NCBI GenBank assembly: GCA_964434955.1
Contig: CAYSXI010000185.1
Coordinates: forward strand, 1-10,627
DNA: 10,627 bases
Source: JANQLU01 sp964434955
Lineage (GTDB): Bacteria; Planctomycetota; Planctomycetia; Pirellulales; Pirellulaceae
Direction of reading: 5' to 3'
Of this stretch, positions 6,843 to 10,627 are shown one piece after another. Position numbers and translations under genes: made by a program. The stretch's first letter is position 1, and the number at the start of each line of letters is the position of its first letter. The notes under the pieces are model-generated. The model was given only the letters and a program-made list of their open reading frames with translations, ran no database searches and had not been told where the DNA came from.

Positions 6843-6862
6843 CAATCGAGAACTATCGATTG
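6843..6862. promoter_or_regulatory. Inverted repeat, candidate binding site
   Basis: CAATCGA (6843-6849) and TCGATTG (6856-6862) are perfect 7-bp arms with a 6-base centre. It lies about 300 bases upstream of the HTH-protein gene on the plus strand. A second inverted repeat, ATGAAT (6873-6878) with ATTCAT (6890-6895), follows closely and encloses a second CGATTGAG. The clustering is suggestive of a regulatory region, but no promoter could be placed with confidence. Confidence 0.3.
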
Positions 6863-7155
6863 AGCGTCTTATATGAATTTCCGATTGAGATTCATTTCTT
6901 CCGTGTTTTTCCGAGCCAGATAGATTCAGCTGCGGACGTTGGTAGTGCTTCGGTCGTAGAGCCACTGGGTGTGCAACCACCGCGAGTGGCATTTTTGATG
7001 CGCCCCCATTGTTGGGCATTCGGAACCGTTTTGCAAGATTCAATTCACACTTCCAAGAGGCGCAAACGAATCTCTTCCCCAGATTGACCATTGAATGGGA
7101 AAAGCTGCTGCCCCAAAATGGTTTTGGAACAGGACCAGAGATAGGGCAGCAGAGT

Positions 7156-7749
7156 ATGTTTGTTGGTGTGGACATCCAGCCACTTGCTATTGAGCAATTG
7201 GTGATTCGGTTTTTGCGGGACGAGAAGATCCCAGCGATTCGCGGTCGCGGGAAGATTGATGCGGCGATTCTTAAAAACGAATTGACGCATTTGGTCACGT
7301 CAAACTTCTCGAAAACTGAGCAGTTGAAGCGGACTGAGATTCGTGTTCTTTGGCGGCAATTCCAAAACTCATACGCCATCGCCGCAGCCCACATTCGCGA
7401 CTTCAACCGGCTTGTGGATACGAATGACCACGTAAATTCATTGCTCGAAGCTTTGATGGCCGATTCGGGATTTATGTCCGAAAGCATCTCCTCCATGATG
7501 GAAGAAGATGACGGTACCAAATACCAAAAAGTGATCGACTCACTGTCAGAAATTGACCTCGAAGTCCTTGAAGCTTTTGCTACCACGACTCAACCCAAAA
7601 AAATCATCAAGCAGACTGAGGCAAAAACCTCGACCGTTTATCTGGCGATTACAAGACTGAAAAAAGCATTTGCAGACGAATACGGTGAAGAACCGACGTA
7701 CGATCGACTGCAAAAGATCGCTAAGAGCATATTCGAAGAACCAGAGTAA
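7156..7749 (+). CDS. Hypothetical protein with sigma-70 region 4-like C-terminal helix-turn-helix
   Basis: A 197-residue soluble protein with no signal peptide. The C-terminal part, about 114-175, reads SLSEIDLEVLEAFATTTQ, then KKIIKQTEAKTSTVYLAITRLKKAF. This has the spacing and character of sigma-70 region 4 (D-x-E-V-L, then an I-x-x-x-T-turn, then a recognition helix V-Y-x-A-x-x-R-L-K-K-A). The N-terminal half is helical and does not show a recognisable region 2. An acidic linker (EEDD) separates the halves. It is best described as a DNA-binding protein or highly divergent sigma-like factor. The start is uncertain: ATG 7156 has an upstream AGGG, whereas TTG 7009 would add 49 residues. It precedes the kinase gene by 70 bases on the same strand, so a regulator/kinase pair is plausible. 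Confidence 0.6.
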   Translation: MFVGVDIQPLAIEQLVIRFLRDEKIPAIRGRGKIDAAILKNELTHLVTSNFSKTEQLKRTEIRVLWRQFQNSYAIAAAHIRDFNRLVDTNDHVNSLLEALMADSGFMSESISSMMEEDDGTKYQKVIDSLSEIDLEVLEAFATTTQPKKIIKQTEAKTSTVYLAITRLKKAFADEYGEEPTYDRLQKIAKSIFEEPE

Positions 7750-7759
7750 AAGCCGGATC

Positions 7760-7793
7760 ATGGAAAATTTTCTATCGATAGAAAAGATTCCAT
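7760..7793. promoter_or_regulatory. 34-bp near-palindrome between HTH gene and kinase gene, candidate operator
   Basis: The core TTTTCTATCGATAGAAAA (7768-7785) is a perfect 18-bp palindrome. After two unpaired positions on each side, the symmetry resumes with ATGGAA (7760-7765) and TTCCAT (7788-7793), so 15 of 17 pairs match over 34 bases. It sits 10 bases after the HTH gene stop and 26 bases before the kinase start. No T-run follows, and the AT-rich core argues for a dimeric protein-binding site more than for a terminator. Confidence 0.6.
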
Positions 7794-7819
7794 TCGACCC
7801 ACCTAGTTGAGGGAAGGTT

Positions 7820-9565
7820 ATGCGGGAATCAGAACCACAAAAACACAAATATGAAGGGCTTCCGATCTCCGATCGTTATGAGATTGATGCGGAGCTTGGA
7901 AAAGGAAGCTATGCGACCGTCTATAAAGCGTTCGATGTTTCGGCCAATCGTTTTGTCGCCATCAAGGTTCCGTTCGCTGGACCTCCCAACAGTGAGGCTC
8001 GCCAACAACTGCAGCGCGAAATGCGCGCGTTATACGATTTAGAACATCCAAACATTGTCACGGTACTGGATGCCGCCGTGAATGATGAACATTGCTATCT
8101 CGCAATGGACCTTATTACTGGTCCGCGATTGAAAGAGTTGACTGGAAACCCTCGAGAATCAGCCAAGGCTTGCTATGACATTGCCCAGGGGCTTGAGCAT
8201 CTTCACCTCAAGGGATTCATTCACCGAGACGTAAAGCCTGGAAACATTCTGGTCGACAAAAACGGGACGGCATTGCTTAGCGACTTCGGTTGCTCAAAGC
8301 ACATTTTTTCGCAGAACGAATTCTCGGAAATGCAGTATGTCAAAGGCACACCGAAGTACATGAGTCCAGAGCAAGCGGCTACTGGAACGAAGCTTGATCC
8401 CAGAACTGACATCTACTCGCTTGGAATCGTTCTTTACCAGTTACTGGTTGGGATAGCGCCTGATGAGGAAGTTCCCGAAGATCAAATTCAAGAAGCGATC
8501 CGCAAGCGTGGGCGAATTAATCCAAGAGACCTGAACCCGCTTGTGCCGGTCGGGATCGCAGACATATGCAGCAAATGCCTCGAGCCAAACAGGAACGACC
8601 GATACGAATCAGCCGGCCATTTAGCGAGGGATCTTCGAGAGTTTATCCACACCGGAAAAGTAGATGTAAAACTCAACCCGCCCGCTTACAAAAAGTGGAT
8701 TGCCTGGTCGCTGGCATTGACGGCTGTCGTCGTGATCTTGATTGCGGCCGCAATGAAGTTTTCACCACTGAACAAACAAATTGTCCAAGTTCCAGACGGC
8801 CATAAGGCGGAGATTTATCCAGAAGACCAAGGCGTTGAGACGTTTGATAAAGACAAGGAAAAGGCGTTTATTCACCCTGCGGATCGGGAGGCTGGCGTCA
8901 AGCCAAAGAAGGGCCACGTTTTCTTCGATGTGAAGACCAATCCACCGGGATGCACCGTTCGCATGTACCAACTTGACCAAACAACGTGGGAGCCGAAGCC
9001 GGAGACTAAATTGGAACTTGGGCCGACGCCGGCAAGCGGAGAGATTAAAGCAGGCTTCTTTTATCTTGTTGTTGCCGAAAAAGGTGATGAGTGGATGGAA
9101 GTTGTTCGATGGGTTCCGCGCTCAAACGATACGATAATCAATTCAAACGGAAGGGTATTGGACAGTGAGAGAGTTGATGGAGTCGTCCAACTGTATCCGA
9201 TAACGCTGCATCCAGTCCAGAAATTCGACGTGGAGTCTGACGGTTTTTATTTGATGCGAACGCCTGAACTCGTGAACGAGAAATACAATAACAGTTTTTT
9301 TTCAGCGTTGGATCGTGCTGAGCGATTTGGAGCCACGATCGCCCCATACTCCGTTCTCAAAAACGCACACGATAAAGGACTCTTGAGCATGCCCGCCAAG
9401 GGATACGATGAGTACTGCATGAATGCAGATGGCTTTTTTGACGCGAGGAGCTTCTTAGCCCCTCACGCCAAGCTCATGTTTTCGAAAACACCAGTTCCGT
9501 CTTATCATAGCGACACAAAAGCAACCCATCGCCTTGCTCGACGCAAGAAGCCATACGGCAAATAA
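7820..9565 (+). CDS. Transmembrane serine/threonine protein kinase with PEGA-like extracytoplasmic domain
   Basis: A 581-residue Hanks-type kinase that should phosphorylate Ser/Thr residues in the cytoplasm. Kinase domain, about 20-277: glycine loop LGKGSYATV (26-34), VAIK with K49, alpha-C E67, HRDVKPGN (135-142, catalytic D137), DFG (155-157), SPEQ in place of APE (182-185), and DIYSLG (197-202). All essential residues are present, so it should be active. One membrane helix, about 293-313, follows. The outer part starts with a PEGA-like beta segment, FFDVKTNPPGCTVRMYQL (368-385), ELGPTPASGEIKAGFFYLVV (399-418). The region after 465 is unassigned; its position and sequence recall the sulfatase-modifying (FGE) domain often fused to planctomycete kinases, but key FGE motifs are not seen. 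The ATG at 7820 has GAGG seven bases upstream. The stop lies two bases before an assembly gap, so the C-terminus could be affected by sequence error. Confidence 0.92.
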   Translation: MRESEPQKHKYEGLPISDRYEIDAELGKGSYATVYKAFDVSANRFVAIKVPFAGPPNSEARQQLQREMRALYDLEHPNIVTVLDAAVNDEHCYLAMDLITGPRLKELTGNPRESAKACYDIAQGLEHLHLKGFIHRDVKPGNILVDKNGTALLSDFGCSKHIFSQNEFSEMQYVKGTPKYMSPEQAATGTKLDPRTDIYSLGIVLYQLLVGIAPDEEVPEDQIQEAIRKRGRINPRDLNPLVPVGIADICSKCLEPNRNDRYESAGHLARDLREFIHTGKVDVKLNPPAYKKWIAWSLALTAVVVILIAAAMKFSPLNKQIVQVPDGHKAEIYPEDQGVETFDKDKEKAFIHPADREAGVKPKKGHVFFDVKTNPPGCTVRMYQLDQTTWEPKPETKLELGPTPASGEIKAGFFYLVVAEKGDEWMEVVRWVPRSNDTIINSNGRVLDSERVDGVVQLYPITLHPVQKFDVESDGFYLMRTPELVNEKYNNSFFSALDRAERFGATIAPYSVLKNAHDKGLLSMPAKGYDEYCMNADGFFDARSFLAPHAKLMFSKTPVPSYHSDTKATHRLARRKKPYGK

Positions 9566-9567
9566 TC

Positions 9568-9585
9568 NNNNNNNNNNNNNNNNNN
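9568..9585. other. Assembly gap (18 N)
   Basis: A run of 18 undetermined bases joins two contigs. True length and even adjacency are uncertain. It cuts the minus-strand gene to its right, and the kinase ends immediately to its left. Confidence 0.99.
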
Positions 9586-9823
9586 GATTCGGACGCATTG
9601 TCGCGTTACGCACATTGCCCTGATCTGTGACCAAAATGAAGGGTCCATCACCTTCTTCGATTTCAACCGAAGTATCCAAAACGCACCCGCCTGCCTCCGG
9701 GTTGCTGCAATTGCCAGTTTGCATGCCTGGGGCATCAATCTGAATCCCATCTTCCCCGGTGTCGCAATTCTTGGCCAAGTATATTCCAGGTGCAATCTCA
9801 TCAATCTTGCAGATCCAACCCAT
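9586..9823 (-). CDS. Partial hypothetical protein, 3' end lost in the gap
   Basis: The first 79 residues of an unrecognised protein, beginning MGWICKIDEIAPGIYLAKNC. The ATG at 9823 has AAGGGG about seven bases upstream, a strong ribosome binding site by the standard of this window. The sequence is acidic, with cysteines at positions 5 and 20 and two more in NCSNPEAGGC, and ends FILVTDQGNVRNATMRPN at the gap. The regular charge pattern and the ribosome binding site support a real gene. There is no signal peptide. Continuing its frame across the gap would read antisense to the kinase, so its true end is probably missing or very close to the gap. It is divergent from the next gene. Confidence 0.55.
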
Positions 9824-9971
9824 CGTTATCCCCTTGCAAATTAACAGTGAAAAGCGACCTAGTCTAATTGCGGCGAGGCGCAAAATTCAAGCTGACGAGT
9901 TATTTGCGCCCCCAGTTATTTGATTGACTGCGACCCCGAGCTTAGATTGGTGGGATCTCAAAGGAGCGGAA

Positions 9972-10535
9972 ATGAAATACAAGCGATTCACATTGGTTCA
10001 CTGCATCGGGTTTTTCTTTGTGGGCTTGGTATTAGCAACCGTTGCCATAACGGCCATCAAGTATGTCTCTGCCCAAAGCCCGAAGCAGGATTCCGAACCA
10101 GTAACAATTCAAGACTCGAGCGATGAGACAAAATCCGACCGAGTCGAATATAGATACTACAGCAACAAGCCAATGAAGGTCCTTCAAGTGCCCCCGGATT
10201 CGGAAGTTGGGAATTGGAAGCTGGCGATCGTGGATGTTGACACCCAACGACTCGTGAGAAAGGAAATGATTCCTGACTATATCGCCAACGCCCGAATTGA
10301 AAAGAAGGATGGCAAAGTTACCTATGCGGGAGTAATGGCATACGGTAAAGAAGGTGGCTCGATGGCTTATGTGGATTATGGTGCCTTTGGACAAAAAGAC
10401 GGTGGTCAGCAAGTTAGCGTTTCCGATCGATTCACAATCTATTTCGATGCCGAGCGCGTCTTGATTGGCCGCGTTGAGGACGGCGAGATTGTCGAATACA
10501 ACTACACGCTCGAAAAGAAACCAGAGGATGAATAA
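9972..10535 (+). CDS. Hypothetical exported or membrane-anchored protein
   Basis: A 187-residue protein I do not recognise. A basic start (MKYKR) leads into a hydrophobic segment at about 7-29, then VSA-QSP, which could be a signal-peptidase site or the end of a membrane anchor. The rest is soluble, acidic and lysine-rich, with predicted beta strands (WKLAIVDVDTQRLV, GKVTYAGVMAYG, RFTIYFDAERVLIGRVEDG). It would face the periplasm. The ATG at 9972 is chosen because AAAGGAG at 9960-9966 precedes it by five bases; an earlier start at 9924 would add 16 residues before the hydrophobic segment. The 148-base gap to the divergent minus-strand gene presumably holds both promoters. An inverted repeat starts at its stop codon. 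Confidence 0.7.
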   Translation: MKYKRFTLVHCIGFFFVGLVLATVAITAIKYVSAQSPKQDSEPVTIQDSSDETKSDRVEYRYYSNKPMKVLQVPPDSEVGNWKLAIVDVDTQRLVRKEMIPDYIANARIEKKDGKVTYAGVMAYGKEGGSMAYVDYGAFGQKDGGQQVSVSDRFTIYFDAERVLIGRVEDGEIVEYNYTLEKKPEDE

Positions 10536-10627
10536 CCAAACCCTTCAACTTGCCGTGGCCGCGATCCACAGCCCGAGAAGATGGCGACGCCGAGAAACGC
10601 GCCCACGGCACGTCGAAGCGTTTGGTT
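10534..10627. repeat. 94-bp imperfect inverted repeat at the window end
   Basis: The left arm (10534-10563, starting AACCAAACCCTTC) and the right arm (10598-10627, ending GAAGCGTTTGGTT) match in 26 of 30 positions as reverse complements, around a 34-base centre. The right arm ends at the last base of the window, so the symmetry may extend no further or may belong to a larger repeat. The centre is richer in G and C than the gene before it. It could be a hairpin-forming dispersed repeat, a miniature transposon or the end of an insertion sequence. No T-run is present, so a simple terminator is less likely. Confidence 0.75.

Larger units (their letters stand above)
6633..7155. other. Non-coding stretch between the integrase operon and the HTH/kinase module
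   Basis: About 520 bases without a gene that I trust. From left to right it holds the upstream region of the small minus-strand gene, including the palindrome GTGCGCAC at 6664-6671; the small hairpin CTAAG-TCAC-CTTAG at 6737-6750; a bidirectional terminator; and two inverted repeats at 6843-6862 and 6873-6895. The motif CGATTGAG occurs at 6857-6864 and again at 6882-6889. Open frames on both strands here have the serine/arginine/cysteine-rich look of chance reading. The frame of the next gene stays open back to 6946, with a possible TTG start at 7009. Confidence 0.5.

Noticed and set aside
6786..7586. A 266-codon minus-strand open frame opposite the HTH gene
   Set aside because: The product is rich in Ser, Arg, Cys and Trp with no domain, and it overlaps a plus-strand frame whose acidic, helical product and HTH-like C-terminus look real. 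Treated as a shadow.
1..10627. CRISPR array, toxin-antitoxin pair or restriction system
   Set aside because: No regularly spaced repeats, no Cas-like proteins and no recognisable toxin, antitoxin, methylase or nuclease motifs were found.

Overview
The window looks like chromosomal DNA of a planctomycete, probably a Rhodopirellula/Pirellulaceae-type organism. The hints are an exported alpha-toroid (squalene-cyclase-like) protein, a membrane protein opening with the planctomycete-style NPFEPP N-terminus, a serine/threonine kinase with a PEGA-like outer domain, and genes that mostly start without a strong Shine-Dalgarno sequence. This assignment is inference from gene style, with no marker gene behind it. 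An 18-base run of N shows that the source is a draft assembly.

Region 1 (1-4900) reads as ordinary core genome. It holds a probable Tat-exported alpha-toroid protein and a secreted SIMPL (DUF541) protein on the plus strand. On the minus strand lie a six-helix membrane protein and pyrF (orotidine-5'-phosphate decarboxylase, UMP synthesis), with pyrF upstream. A DUF2237 protein runs divergently from pyrF, and the gap between them contains a folded inverted-repeat structure.

Region 2 (about 4960-5241) is a tRNA-Pro(GGG) locus. A good promoter leads into a copy cut off just after the anticodon arm. About 110 bases later comes a complete tRNA-Pro(GGG). The two share an identical first 29 bases but have different, internally compensated anticodon stems, so the locus looks recombined and not simply duplicated.

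Region 3 (5242-end) resembles an integrated accessory element using the tRNA-Pro 3' end as its attachment site. A tyrosine recombinase ends 32 bases from the tRNA and is preceded by a small gene that could encode its directionality factor. A bidirectional terminator and a roughly 500-base non-coding stretch with inverted repeats follow. Then comes a two-gene module: a protein whose C-terminus resembles sigma-70 region 4, and a transmembrane Ser/Thr kinase. A 34-base near-palindrome separates these two genes and is a candidate operator. The module could link kinase signalling to transcription, but that is inferred from layout. After the assembly gap come a partial Cys-containing gene (minus), an exported or anchored hypothetical protein (plus), and a 94-base imperfect inverted repeat that ends exactly at the window edge. 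No second attachment site is visible, so the right boundary of the element is unknown.
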